A stretch of 64,000 nt of DNA from Algoriphagus chordae (GTDB lineage Bacteria; Bacteroidota; Bacteroidia; Cytophagales; Cyclobacteriaceae), in contig NZ_QKZT01000013.1 of NCBI RefSeq assembly GCF_003254055.1, forward strand, positions 62,001 through 126,000. The letters are read 5' to 3'. Position 1 is the first letter of the stretch; every line of letters begins with the position of its first letter. The notes beneath the pieces were generated by a model. That model was not told the origin of the DNA, made no database searches, and saw only the letters and a program-made list of their open reading frames with translations. Positions 10,089 through 19,310 of this stretch are shown piece after piece. A program made the position numbers and the translations under genes.

Positions 10089-13000
10089 TCAAAATGCCTC
10101 GTCCAAGTCTTCATTTTCTACCGATGCAATGCTTGCCGCGGGCTTTATTTCATTGTCTTCACAAAGACAATCATCAGTTTCCAAGACTTCTATGAGATGA
10201 TCACCAAAAGAGCTTTGTGTACCAATCGAACCGAGTACAGACACGCCACGACTTCCTTTGGCGGCTTCCACCCGAGTTCTGGAAAGTAGTTCTCCAGAAA
10301 CTGGATTTTTGACAAGATGATAGAGTTCAAAGCAGGTTAGGTAGTCCACATACGCCAGTTTTTCCACAAAATGAAGCACCACAGAACTGTGTAATGATTC
10401 GCTGAAAGTCCAATCAAAATCAGTTTCAAAAGCCCAAGGAGACAGAAAAGCTTTAAGATCATCTTCTAGTTTTTTTGCGAAAAAGCTTTTGTCTGCCCAA
10501 GAGTGAAATTTCACTTTGGTCTTAACCTGTATCTCTTCAAAAACTGGATTTACCACATGGAGAAAAACTCCTGGAGGATAAATTCTTGTAATGAATTCTC
10601 TTATTGCCGCAAGCTGAGCTACACTGGCTTTTGGACGAAGTGGATCAATAGCATTTTTGTTTTGCACATTTGAGATTATCACCAAAGTCACATTCCTAGG
10701 CGCTAAGGCAAGGTATTTAGTCAAGTCTCCATCGTAGGAAGTATGGTTCAGGCATTTTACCTGATATACTTCAGGGAATTCCTCCAATACCAAATGTTCG
10801 TAATCCCAACTTGTGATCGCCCGTTGCTTATGGCGTAATCGTTCGGAAATTCGCTGGTAAAAATCAGTGGAGGCTTCGGTTGTTTTCCCGCCAAAAGAGG
10901 AAAAAGGTTGCTGAATTTTATTGATAGCACTATCTCCGATTTTTAATTTGCTTATGGCTTCTTTCGAAATTGCCTTGCCCACTCGCAGGGGATCATTCTC
11001 ATTGGATTCAAATCTAGTCTTGATGGCTTGTGCCAATACGGAGATAAAATCTGGGATAGCATCAGAATCTGAACTGACTGAAGCTTTCAACCAGGTAAGA
11101 TTATCTGTGAGAATAGTATGCGAATTGTCGGCTTCTCTAGGCATTGCAAAAGCCAACAGACCACTCTGTATTAGACCGTTTGTTTCATCAGTAAGCAGGG
11201 CATATTTATCAAACTCCTTCCATTTATTTCCAGCTAAGTAGCTCCATTTTACCTGTGGGACAGGTTTTTCAGGATTTGCTGAGCCATCTAGAATCTGGAT
11301 CAGAAGCTGAATATTTTGTGATTTTTGATGCTCGCTTAGCCCGATCAGTAATTCACCCTCGTCTGAATATTCAGGTAAAAGTGATAATGAATCATCTTGC
11401 CCTGAGACTTTGGCTTCACCAAATGCCCCAATGTGGAAAAAGCCATCCCACTTACTATTCTGCAGGTTTAGAGTCTCCTCAGCAGTATAGTCTAGACTTA
11501 CAGACTGGAGCTCTGGAGTGTAAGGTTCTTTGGGTAGTACTGGTGTTGTTGCGAGTGCCTGAGTAGCGAAAATCAATGGATACTCCTTATGTCCGAAGTC
11601 AGGGGAGTTAAGTTTTAATCTTAGAAATCCACGATTGGAAGCTGGAGACCAGCCTGTAAAATTATCAAGTTCTGGATCTTTGTTAATTGATTCCCAGGCA
11701 GGTTCTGTTAGGTCAATAGTTTTGTTAGGATTTAGAAAATGGTTATCGGCTCCCTCGAAAAGTGACATAGAAGTACTTAGAGGTTTCCAGGTTTTCTGAT
11801 CTAGAAAATCTACTGCTGCTTTAAAACTCTGATTATTTCGAACTGGAACATAGCCGGTATATTGATCGGTAAAACCTTTACTGTCTTCTGGTAATCCGTG
11901 CCATTTGAAGTTCAACGCTACTTTTTTAGGAGATTTCCCAAAAACCTCCTTGCTTCCAATATAAAAATTGGAACCTTTTACCGGTCTGAATCCAAAGGGC
12001 TGGATGTTTTTACCAATTGGTAATACGGTTTGATCATTTTGAAGAATAAGGTTTTCTACACCTTTCACATCGATAGAAATCGTCGCTTTCGATACTTCGC
12101 ATTCTTTCAGAATTTCATAGCCATAGCTTTGAATAGTATTAGCCAGATTCACTTTCATCACAGGTGAAATGGTATCAATTCTTTGGATCAACACTTCCTC
12201 ATTATAATTTACAACTGCTGGATCTTCGGGTAAAAGCATGCAGTTGAGGATCAAATCAATGCTATCTGCTGTAGAAAGTAGTTGGTGTTTATTGCGGAAG
12301 GAGTATAGTAAATCAATTGTTTTGTCATCACCAATACCTCGAACTGCTGTCAGTTGCTCAAATTCAGTGAATAGTTTTCCTGGGTAAGAATCTCGCTTAC
12401 TAAGGATGTTTTTAGCTGTTACCTCTCCAATATCATATCCACGAAAAGGTCGGTGTTTTCCGCTTTCTGGATCATCAAATATTGGCCCCGCTTGAGGTTC
12501 TACTCCAGCGATATCCTGCCATATTTTCGCCTTATTTATAAAATCAAGTACTTTGGATTTGACATTTTCTTTGTTTTCCTCCCAATCTAAGGTTGCTCGT
12601 ATCCATTCTTCTTCTCCACTAAACCATATTTCAAAAGCTTGATCTAGAGGTAGTGATTTTAATTTGCCGAGTAAGCCATCAGTACGTTTGAAACTGATTT
12701 TTAAGGAAATTGAGCGACTTCCTTCTCCCATCAATAAAATTGGAGATGCAAAGGCAAAGCCTATTGTTGCGACTTCCCGATCCTGATTTGGAAATAGTGT
12801 CGAGGGAGATCCAAAAGTTTTCCATTGCATTTCTTCGCTTAGGATTTCAGCTCCCAGTCCGTCAGCTGAATTGGCTATAGGAGATTTGTAGAGCCTTCCA
12901 TCTTCATCTTTGTACAAGCTCATCAGCGAAGTGACCTCCGCTTTATTGATGACATTTTGATCTGTAGTTTGAAAAAGTATTTCTTTCCCTAGATCGTCTT

Positions 13001-13457
13001 TTCCTGCTTTGAATGCGGTGTTAGTGGCTAAGAAATGTTCTTGGATATGCTTAGCCAGTTTGAGAATCAAATAAACCTGATCTGACTCAGCAGGCTTTTC
13101 CTTCAGTCTAAGTACATCACGGTAATAGAAATCTAAATGACGCTGCGTAAGCGTATTGATGTCTTGCTGCGCAAAATTGAAAAGCTTTAGGAAAGCGAGG
13201 AAGAGAGAGAAATGTGGGTTGGTTAACTGATTTTCTTGAATCTTTTGGTCAAAAAAGCCAGACCAATCTTCGCCTGACCAAGGGTTCTCATCTTTTATGA
13301 ATTTTAATTCTCCAGCAATCTTTACTGCGAATGACTGCAAGTCTTCCATTTTCCGCTCATCTACCAGGACATAGTCTGGCATGAGACTTTTGATAAGTCT
13401 CTGTGCACGGCTAGTTCCATTGCCGGGAAGGGTAAGATCGTTGCAGTCTTTACTCAT
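10089..13457 (-). CDS. baseplate J/gp47-like protein (Afp11-like)
   Basis: 1122 aa. The C-terminal third has the segment YQRISERLRHKQRAITSWDY followed by EFPEVYQVKCLNHTS (about residues 865-910), which marks the baseplate J family in eCIS loci. The N-terminal part contains LDFYYRDVLRLKEKPAESDQ, also usual for this family. It should form the baseplate wedge that links hub and sheath. At about twice the length of phage J proteins it carries a long central extension of beta-rich character. Its ATG overlaps the gp25-like stop by four bases (ATGA). The family call is firm; assignment to Afp11 rather than Afp12 is by order. Confidence 0.82.
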   Translation of the reverse strand: MSKDCNDLTLPGNGTSRAQRLIKSLMPDYVLVDERKMEDLQSFAVKIAGELKFIKDENPWSGEDWSGFFDQKIQENQLTNPHFSLFLAFLKLFNFAQQDINTLTQRHLDFYYRDVLRLKEKPAESDQVYLILKLAKHIQEHFLATNTAFKAGKDDLGKEILFQTTDQNVINKAEVTSLMSLYKDEDGRLYKSPIANSADGLGAEILSEEMQWKTFGSPSTLFPNQDREVATIGFAFASPILLMGEGSRSISLKISFKRTDGLLGKLKSLPLDQAFEIWFSGEEEWIRATLDWEENKENVKSKVLDFINKAKIWQDIAGVEPQAGPIFDDPESGKHRPFRGYDIGEVTAKNILSKRDSYPGKLFTEFEQLTAVRGIGDDKTIDLLYSFRNKHQLLSTADSIDLILNCMLLPEDPAVVNYNEEVLIQRIDTISPVMKVNLANTIQSYGYEILKECEVSKATISIDVKGVENLILQNDQTVLPIGKNIQPFGFRPVKGSNFYIGSKEVFGKSPKKVALNFKWHGLPEDSKGFTDQYTGYVPVRNNQSFKAAVDFLDQKTWKPLSTSMSLFEGADNHFLNPNKTIDLTEPAWESINKDPELDNFTGWSPASNRGFLRLKLNSPDFGHKEYPLIFATQALATTPVLPKEPYTPELQSVSLDYTAEETLNLQNSKWDGFFHIGAFGEAKVSGQDDSLSLLPEYSDEGELLIGLSEHQKSQNIQLLIQILDGSANPEKPVPQVKWSYLAGNKWKEFDKYALLTDETNGLIQSGLLAFAMPREADNSHTILTDNLTWLKASVSSDSDAIPDFISVLAQAIKTRFESNENDPLRVGKAISKEAISKLKIGDSAINKIQQPFSSFGGKTTEASTDFYQRISERLRHKQRAITSWDYEHLVLEEFPEVYQVKCLNHTSYDGDLTKYLALAPRNVTLVIISNVQNKNAIDPLRPKASVAQLAAIREFITRIYPPGVFLHVVNPVFEEIQVKTKVKFHSWADKSFFAKKLEDDLKAFLSPWAFETDFDWTFSESLHSSVVLHFVEKLAYVDYLTCFELYHLVKNPVSGELLSRTRVEAAKGSRGVSVLGSIGTQSSFGDHLIEVLETDDCLCEDNEIKPAASIASVENEDLDEAF

Positions 13458-13867
13458 AATTTCAGATCAGTTGCTTCGGTGAATAAATATGGATACACCA
13501 AGTTTCTTCGGTTGTTCGTGGCTATAATTAGGTATTCGACCAGTACTTCTATTCTACCTTCATTGTAATCTGGTCTTAGGTCTATATCCTCAGTTTTTAC
13601 TCTTGGTTCATGAAAGAGAATTGCTTTTTTTATGCGGTTGGCGATCATATTTGCCGTGGTCACATTCAATGCTTCGAATAATAAATCCTCCATGTTTGCA
13701 CCGTAATCTGGACGCATGATCCGCTCTCCCAGCGTCGTGTTGAGAAGTATGATCAGACTTTGCTGAATATCCTCCTCATCTTCTGCCATCTGAACTTGAT
13801 GGCTTTCGGAGCTGAAAGCAACTGGAAATGCCCAGCCTCTACCTAGAAATGAATTGTTGTCTTCCAT
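13454..13867 (-). CDS. gp25-like baseplate protein (Afp9-like)
   Basis: 137 aa, the usual length for GPW/gp25 proteins. Diagnostic segment LNTTLGERIMRPDYGANMED (about residues 46-65) is the gp25 signature in which an Arg-Pro-Asp-Tyr-Gly turn is kept. In T4, T6SS (TssE) and eCIS this protein sits in the inner baseplate and nucleates sheath assembly. Start ATG at 13867, one base after the PAAR stop. Ends with an ATGA overlap into the J-like gene. Confidence 0.92.
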   Translation of the reverse strand: MEDNNSFLGRGWAFPVAFSSESHQVQMAEDEEDIQQSLIILLNTTLGERIMRPDYGANMEDLLFEALNVTTANMIANRIKKAILFHEPRVKTEDIDLRPDYNEGRIEVLVEYLIIATNNRRNLVYPYLFTEATDLKL

Positions 13868-13868
13868 G

Positions 13869-14147
13869 CTATCCTATGATTACAGTTGGTTCTCCTACTG
13901 CTGCAGAGGCTCCGCAGACGCAGGCATCTCCCACTCTCAAAGCAGGTTTTCCTCCTATTAGTACTGTTCCACTGCCAGCGATAAATGGGCTAACGGTGGG
14001 TTGATGGGTATTTGGAGGAAGCGAACAGACATGATTATCTCCCAATACGGCCGCAGGCATTCCGCCTATCAGCACAGTAGGTTCTCCAGGTCCTATGATG
14101 GTTCCTCCATGAGTTGTCGTGTCTGTTAATCTTGCTGCTGCTGGCAT
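13869..14147 (-). CDS. PAAR-domain spike tip (Afp10-like)
   Basis: 92 aa, a stand-alone PAAR protein. It starts MPAAARLTDTTTHGGTI and has the repeated V-L-I-G-G-x-P-A motif twice (TVLIGGMPAAVLGD and TVLIGGKPALRVGD), with His and Cys residues (H13, H38, C41, C84, C86 approximately) suited to bind the metal that sharpens the tip. It caps the VgrG-like trimer encoded immediately upstream. There is no C-terminal toxin extension, so it is not an effector-carrying PAAR. Confidence 0.92.
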   Translation of the reverse strand: MPAAARLTDTTTHGGTIIGPGEPTVLIGGMPAAVLGDNHVCSLPPNTHQPTVSPFIAGSGTVLIGGKPALRVGDACVCGASAAVGEPTVIIG

Positions 14148-14149
14148 AT

Positions 14150-15904
14150 CTAGTTTAATTGAACAAGTGAACCTGAAATAGTTGTCATGCCTCCAGAGGA
14201 GACTTCAGCTCCTGCTGAGCCTTCAGCCTTAAACTCAGCGTTTGCTTTGATTTCTATGTTTGTTCCTTCTAGAGACACATCCCCAGAAGCTTTCAAAATG
14301 AGGTCGGCGCTACTTTCAATGGTAATTCCATCTGAATTCATGCTGATCTTATTCCCATTTTCATCTTCCAGCATAATTGCTCCTTCGTCATCTGTGAGCT
14401 GTATTTTATTACCATTAGGGGTTTCTATGGAAATCGACTTTTTATCGTCATCGAATAGGAGCTTCAACTTGTCTCGTGTGATAATTCCTTTTTCATGATT
14501 GTCATCTTTTTCTTCAATCGGAGAAGGTTTACTGCTACTATGCAGCATCCCCAGAATCACTGGATCACGTGGGTCCTCGTTGATAAATGCTACGATCACC
14601 TCGTCTTCTATCTCAGGTCTGAAATAGAATCCACGCTCATTTCCTGCATCTGGTGAAGCAAACCTTGCCCAGATCCCTTCCTCATCTTTGCTTACCAGAG
14701 GGAGTTTTACTTTTATTCGATTTTCCCCATCAGGATCCCCTTCGAGAACTGTAACAATCCCAATGTGAAGTCCTTTGATAGCAGGAACTAAGCCTGAGGC
14801 AGGTTCATCGATGATGTCATCATATTGCTGTGCAAACCATTTGGGGTCGAGCCCGAGTCCGAGGTGTGTAAACCATTTTTGATTGGGAGAAATCTCATGA
14901 TAGACCCCGGAAACGAAGGCTTTTCCATTGAAACGATTGCCAAAGCCTTTCAACTCAACCATGTCTCCTGGTTTTACCTTGTTGTCACCGAGGATTTTTA
15001 CTCTTCCCTGGATTTTCGATAGACGACTTCTCATCAGTCCAGCATCGGTCCAAGCTTGGAGCTCCTCGTCTGCCAAAAGTCCTCCGTGTTGCATTTGAAA
15101 GGCTTCCAGTCCTATCACTCCTGCCAGATCGTCTCCACTTATATCGCCCTGAAAGTCCATCGAAGGATTGGCTCCCTCTTTTTCGGTAACTTCTTGCTTG
15201 ATAAAATCCCAGCTAAATCCTTTAGTCGCTGAGTACTGCTGTCTGGCATCCATTTCTGCCTCAAATTCCACCACATTGTCTCCATATTGAAGTTCGATGA
15301 CAGGATCTGCTGTTGTCTGTGGTTTTTGAATGGTGACTTTACCAGCTTCTGTCGTAGCTATTCTACCATTTGCGTCAGCTCGACTGAGGACAAAATCCCA
15401 ATCAGTGGAATGATATTGGACAATCTCAGCATGGGATAAATCTGTACCCTCTACCTCTGCTTCTAGGCCTGAATATTTACCAATGAGCTCTTCCATCACA
15501 TCACTATCGGCACTGTCAAAAAAGTACTTGTTCTTCCTTCCGACGGTCATTTTGATAACAGGATCTCGTAATTCAATAACTAGCCTTGATGCCTTTTCAG
15601 GATTTATTTCCAGTCCATGTTTGATAATAATTCCTTCGAAGATGGACTCCTCTAGATTGTGATATCCTGCATCAATGCGCAGACTTACTCCAGGTTTGAA
15701 CAAGTCGCCTTCACTCCATTGAAATTCTCCTGTCGCTATATCACCATCGAAAAGTACCAGCTTCGCCATGGGGATTTTATTCACAGATTTGCGCACAGCT
15801 ATCATCGCCACTCCCACAGAAGGTGGTAGCTCTTGCCCATCAGAATAGACTTTGAAGGTGGCGAGATCGAGTTGCGTTTGCGCAGATGTAGAGGTTTCAG
15901 GCAT
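14150..15904 (-). CDS. VgrG-like central spike (Afp8-like, gp27-gp5 fusion)
   Basis: 584 aa. The N-terminal two thirds have the gp27-like hub fold with HGLEINPEKASRLVIELRDP and YHSTDWDFVLSRADANGRI, both standard VgrG/Afp8 segments. A gp5-like OB domain follows (GIVTVLEGDPDGENRIKVKL, then WARFASPDAGNERGFYFRPE, about residues 375-430). The C-terminus (about 490-584) is a short beta-helix needle with short repeated strands such as KASGDVSLEGTNIEIKANAE. No lysozyme or effector domain is fused. Start ATG at 15904, overlapping the LysM gene stop by eight bases. The trimer should sit below the tube and carry the PAAR tip. Confidence 0.92.
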   Translation of the reverse strand: MPETSTSAQTQLDLATFKVYSDGQELPPSVGVAMIAVRKSVNKIPMAKLVLFDGDIATGEFQWSEGDLFKPGVSLRIDAGYHNLEESIFEGIIIKHGLEINPEKASRLVIELRDPVIKMTVGRKNKYFFDSADSDVMEELIGKYSGLEAEVEGTDLSHAEIVQYHSTDWDFVLSRADANGRIATTEAGKVTIQKPQTTADPVIELQYGDNVVEFEAEMDARQQYSATKGFSWDFIKQEVTEKEGANPSMDFQGDISGDDLAGVIGLEAFQMQHGGLLADEELQAWTDAGLMRSRLSKIQGRVKILGDNKVKPGDMVELKGFGNRFNGKAFVSGVYHEISPNQKWFTHLGLGLDPKWFAQQYDDIIDEPASGLVPAIKGLHIGIVTVLEGDPDGENRIKVKLPLVSKDEEGIWARFASPDAGNERGFYFRPEIEDEVIVAFINEDPRDPVILGMLHSSSKPSPIEEKDDNHEKGIITRDKLKLLFDDDKKSISIETPNGNKIQLTDDEGAIMLEDENGNKISMNSDGITIESSADLILKASGDVSLEGTNIEIKANAEFKAEGSAGAEVSSGGMTTISGSLVQLN

Positions 15905-16697
15905 TTGAAGATTTGGCTAAAGGTGGAAAAATGAGTTTCTGGCCAGGAATGAGTTTTCTGAAATTGCCCAGTTTATTGGCTTTGGCTACTTCCAAGTAAT
16001 ATTCCTGAGTACCATAAATTCTTTTACACATTAAGAGCAAGGTGTCCCCAGCTTTGACTATTCGCTCGTGAGTCAAGTCTGGAGAGGTTCTCGCAGTGGT
16101 AGCAGCTTGCTCTTGACGAGAAAGAGACTGGTCAAAATTGGCAGAAACAGTAGCCCTAATTGGGAGACCAGAACTGTTGAAGAGTTTGTAATTGATGGTA
16201 GCTGTGGCCAATACTCCTCGGAATTGGTATGCTCCCCAGTTGATTTGTAAATAGTTTGGCTTGTGCGTGTCTGACTGAATATTTTGTGTGATGTCTAGAA
16301 ATTTCCGAATTGCCCGATCCACATGTCTATCCTGATTGATTAGCTCAATCGCCGAGACTTTGTTACCGCTGATACTTTCCAGATTTGGTTTATCATCTCC
16401 TAAGTAATCGAGGTTAGTATCTCCAGATTTGTCTTCGCTCGGCGGAGAAGCAGCACTTGCATCAAACAGAAATTCGAAAGAAACAGAGTCTGATTCCAGT
16501 GTTCTGAATTGATATTGTTTGCCATCTGCAGGACCTTCTTCGGGAATCCATTTGGATTTGAATTCCTGGCTAAAAGTTGTAGGATTATACATGACTACAT
16601 AAGTCGCAGTTGACTCATTGTATTCTTCATCCTTGAAAGCCGTGATTTTCAGCTTTTCCAAGCCTCCTTTTTGCGAAAAAATATCTGAAAGTGCCAT
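15897..16697 (-). CDS. LysM-containing tube-baseplate adaptor (Afp7-like)
   Basis: 266 aa. N-terminus LEKLKITAFKDEEY and YVVMYNPTTFSQEFKSKW match the conserved start of eCIS LysM proteins; a LysM motif fills the C-terminus (IVKAGDTLLLMCKRIYGTQE to GQKLIFPPLAK, about residues 213-262). In characterised eCIS the LysM protein joins the inner tube to the spike rather than binding cell wall. It lies between DUF5908 and the spike gene, as is usual. Start ATG at 16697, ten bases after the DUF5908 stop. Confidence 0.92.
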   Translation of the reverse strand: MALSDIFSQKGGLEKLKITAFKDEEYNESTATYVVMYNPTTFSQEFKSKWIPEEGPADGKQYQFRTLESDSVSFEFLFDASAASPPSEDKSGDTNLDYLGDDKPNLESISGNKVSAIELINQDRHVDRAIRKFLDITQNIQSDTHKPNYLQINWGAYQFRGVLATATINYKLFNSSGLPIRATVSANFDQSLSRQEQAATTARTSPDLTHERIVKAGDTLLLMCKRIYGTQEYYLEVAKANKLGNFRKLIPGQKLIFPPLAKSSNA

Positions 16698-16707
16698 TTT
16701 GCTAGTT

Positions 16708-16863
16708 TTAGCGTTCGTTTTTTTCTTTAATTAATTGGCTTAATTCTCTGATCCCATCCATGACAGCTCCCGCGTCTGGGACTTTTTTGCCTTTCCCTGT
16801 CGGTTTACTTTCTGCAGTATCGACCGTAGTGCGAATAATGAGTTCCTTGATTACTATTGGCAT
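16708..16863 (-). CDS. DUF5908 mini-protein of the eCIS operon
   Basis: 51 aa: ATG at 16863, stop TAA at 16710-16708. It starts MPIVIKELIIRTTVDT and ends in a charged helix (VMDGIRELSQLIKEKNER). The start is the usual signature of DUF5908 proteins, which recur between tube and LysM genes in Bacteroidota eCIS loci. It is in frame and tightly packed (four bases after the tube stop, ten before the LysM start). Role unknown; a short beta strand followed by a helix could be a structural peptide or assembly factor. Easily missed because of its length. Confidence 0.85.
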   Translation of the reverse strand: MPIVIKELIIRTTVDTAESKPTGKGKKVPDAGAVMDGIRELSQLIKEKNER

Positions 16864-16867
16864 AACT

Positions 16868-17338
16868 TTATATTGAAATGTCATCAGGACTGATCCGTCT
16901 ATAGTATTGATAGGCGAATTCGATGTTTTCGATCATAATGGAGTTTTCCATGGCGTTGAAACCTTCCACGGACCATTTTACCGGCCAAGCATTGATGAAA
17001 TTCCAAGCTTGAAGCGGCACCTTCTCGGGGCTTAGCAAAATGACTGTGATGTCTTGCGTTTCAAATTGAAATCCTTCGACACTATCCTTGAACCATTTTG
17101 CGATCTGAGAACTGATAGCCATCCCCCTTTTCAATACCAGATTGGGGTAGGAAATAGGATTTGGCATTCTATGTTTGAATCGATTCTCACCGCCCTCAGC
17201 ATATTCTTCCACTCCTATTTCCACGCTAAGTCCTGATACCTCTTGAAATCCGATATCTGGCATAGCTGGGTATTTGAGCAAAAGCCCTTCAAATCTTACC
17301 AGAAAATGAAAACCGGTGGGCGGATAAAATAGCGCCAT
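16868..17338 (-). CDS. inner tube protein 2 (Afp5-like, gp19/Hcp fold)
   Basis: 156 aa, phage T4 gp19-like tube protein. Typical segments: FYPPTGFHFLVRFEGL at the start, MPDIGFQEVSGLSVEIGVEE near residue 26, YPNLVLKRGM near 65, and WPVKWSVEGFNAMENSIMIE near the end. It differs from the neighbouring tube protein by extra residues in the C-terminus (AYQYYRRISPDD), suggesting it forms the first, baseplate-proximal ring, as Afp5 does. Lies three bases after the other tube gene. Confidence 0.9.
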   Translation of the reverse strand: MALFYPPTGFHFLVRFEGLLLKYPAMPDIGFQEVSGLSVEIGVEEYAEGGENRFKHRMPNPISYPNLVLKRGMAISSQIAKWFKDSVEGFQFETQDITVILLSPEKVPLQAWNFINAWPVKWSVEGFNAMENSIMIENIEFAYQYYRRISPDDISI

Positions 17339-17341
17339 GGC

Positions 17342-17776
17342 TTAAGGTGTTTCTATTGCCAACCCTTCATGGCAAAGCTCGATTGTCTCAATCGCCACTT
17401 CATTTCCTGTAGAGTTCAAGGAAGGGCCTTCCACTTTGCATGGCCAAGCTTCTTTGACTTTCCATACCATTACTGGCTCATGCTCCTCATTGAGCAAGCT
17501 GATAGTGAGGTCACGACGCTCTATGTTGTTCATTTTTACAGTATTGAGCCATTGGAAAAATTCATTGTCAGCTCTGAAAACACCTCTTTTCAGCGTGATA
17601 TTGGAATACTGTGGGATGCCAGGCATTTTGCTTACGTGGTATTCGAGCGAGCTACCTTCACGATAGTCGATGCTTTGTAACTCCACAGTAAGGCCTGATA
17701 CTTCTGTGAAACCTATGCGAGATCCGCCCCATTCTACCTGGAAATGAAATACGGAAACTGGATATGCTACTGCCAT
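17342..17776 (-). CDS. inner tube protein 1 (Afp1-like, gp19/Hcp fold)
   Basis: 144 aa. Starts MAVAYPVSVFHFQVEWGGSR with GFTEVSGLTVELQSIDYREG next, then YSNITLKRGVF and AWPCKVEGPSLNSTGNEVAI: the complete gp19-like tube pattern. As the shorter of two tube genes and first after the sheaths, it is likely the main polymer of the inner tube. Start ATG at 17776, 40 bases after the shorter sheath gene. Confidence 0.92.
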   Translation of the reverse strand: MAVAYPVSVFHFQVEWGGSRIGFTEVSGLTVELQSIDYREGSSLEYHVSKMPGIPQYSNITLKRGVFRADNEFFQWLNTVKMNNIERRDLTISLLNEEHEPVMVWKVKEAWPCKVEGPSLNSTGNEVAIETIELCHEGLAIETP

Positions 17777-17816
17777 AATATTTTGATTTTAAGTTTGCTG
17801 TAGATGAAATGTTAGG

Positions 17817-19283
17817 TTAAGATTCCTGAAGCTTATGAGAGAATTTCAGGATGATAAATTCGGCAGGTCTTACTGCTGCCAATCCGATTTCTATGATAAG
17901 TCGGCCTTCGAGAATATCCTGTGAAGACATCGTCTGTCCCAGACCCACTCGTACAAAAAATGCTTCTTCTGGTTTGGCTCCTGCCAGTGCTCCATCTCGC
18001 CAGAGTTTGGAGAGGAAGTTCTCAATCATAGTTTTCGTGCGTAGCCAAGTGTTGGCATCATTGGGTTCGAAGACCACGAATTCGGTTGCTTTTTTGACTG
18101 ATTCCTCCACGAATATGTATAGTCTTCGCACGGGAATGTATCGCCATTCATTGTCATTTCCAGCCAATGTTCTTGCACCCCAAACCAGTGTTCCTTTACC
18201 TGTAAAAGTGCGTATCGCATTGATTGATTTTCCTGAAGTAGCATCCACGTTGAGATCGGCTTGCTGATCATGGGAAACTTTTCGAGATGGACCAATTACT
18301 GTTCGTACATCCACATTTGCGGGAGCTTTCCACACGCCGCGCTGACGATCAACTCGTGCATAGATACCCGCCACTGCTCCTGATGGAGGCAATGTGATGT
18401 ACTGTTTCTTGATTTCGGCAAGTATGCTTCGCGAAAGACTTGGGTCAGAAGTTTCCAAGGTTGTCAAATTCAAGGTGTCCGATGCTCCAGGCTCCGAAAG
18501 TGGAGCTCCTGAAGGATAGGTCCTAGTATGTGTGATTGTTTGGTCTAAAGATGAGTACGCGTAGTTTAAAGAAGTACTCAGATTCGGGTAATAGGCAGCG
18601 CCATATTTTAGGTTGGACATTCCTATGCCGTTATTGCGAAAATTCTGAGCATCTGCAAATGGATCGGCGGTGACATCCTTGACGTCAACAATTACAAAAC
18701 GATCTTTCAAAATATCGCATTGAGAAAGAGCAGCGTCATAGATGTCTTTGTACACAGATCCTACTGTTTCGGGTAGCACTGCTGGAATTACATCAGGAAA
18801 CACCAGCAAAGTAGGTTCGTCTATGGCTTTGATAGCTTCCAAACCACCCAAAATGCTAGCTGGAGTTGCAGAATCACCTTTGATAGGCACATTATCATAG
18901 TCATTTACTGAGACGATGTAGCAGGGGCCACCTCCATTTGAAAAGTAAATCTGCAAGCTGTAGTAAAGCTTATAGGGGCTTGCTGTAGCAGGAGGCATTG
19001 CTGTGATTTTTCGGTTAGCTAGTTTTTCTCCTGCTCCTTTTGCAGCATCATAGCTATCTTCCACTGTGATCGTGAACGTTTCCGGGTTTCCCTTGCCGAA
19101 AATACTTTCAAACTCAAGCATATTCGTAATTCTTGTAGGGACTCCTCGGACGTCTTCCCCATCTTTTATGGCAAGATCTGTATGGCCTATAAATGCTGGA
19201 ATCGCTGTTTCCACAGAAGCAACAGATGCTGGTAGGGTGGAGATTTCTTCGATATATACGCCTGGTGTAGATTGAATTGACAT
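17817..19283 (-). CDS. tail sheath protein, short paralogue (Afp2-4-like)
   Basis: 488 aa. Starts MSIQSTPGVYIEEISTLPAS, the conserved sheath N-terminal linker arm, and ends with the conserved sheath core (WLRTKTMIENFLSKLWRDGA, FFVRVGLGQTMSSQDILEGR, PAEFIILKFSHKLQES). DRQRGVWKAPANVDVRTVIG (about residue 310) is also a hallmark. The last 190 residues are almost identical to the longer sheath paralogue upstream, while middle parts diverge. Sheath subunits surround the tube and contract. Start ATG at 19283, 27 bases downstream of the long sheath gene. Confidence 0.95.
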   Translation of the reverse strand: MSIQSTPGVYIEEISTLPASVASVETAIPAFIGHTDLAIKDGEDVRGVPTRITNMLEFESIFGKGNPETFTITVEDSYDAAKGAGEKLANRKITAMPPATASPYKLYYSLQIYFSNGGGPCYIVSVNDYDNVPIKGDSATPASILGGLEAIKAIDEPTLLVFPDVIPAVLPETVGSVYKDIYDAALSQCDILKDRFVIVDVKDVTADPFADAQNFRNNGIGMSNLKYGAAYYPNLSTSLNYAYSSLDQTITHTRTYPSGAPLSEPGASDTLNLTTLETSDPSLSRSILAEIKKQYITLPPSGAVAGIYARVDRQRGVWKAPANVDVRTVIGPSRKVSHDQQADLNVDATSGKSINAIRTFTGKGTLVWGARTLAGNDNEWRYIPVRRLYIFVEESVKKATEFVVFEPNDANTWLRTKTMIENFLSKLWRDGALAGAKPEEAFFVRVGLGQTMSSQDILEGRLIIEIGLAAVRPAEFIILKFSHKLQES

Positions 19284-19310
19284 GGCTAAATGTGTTTAAA
19301 ATGAAATGGA

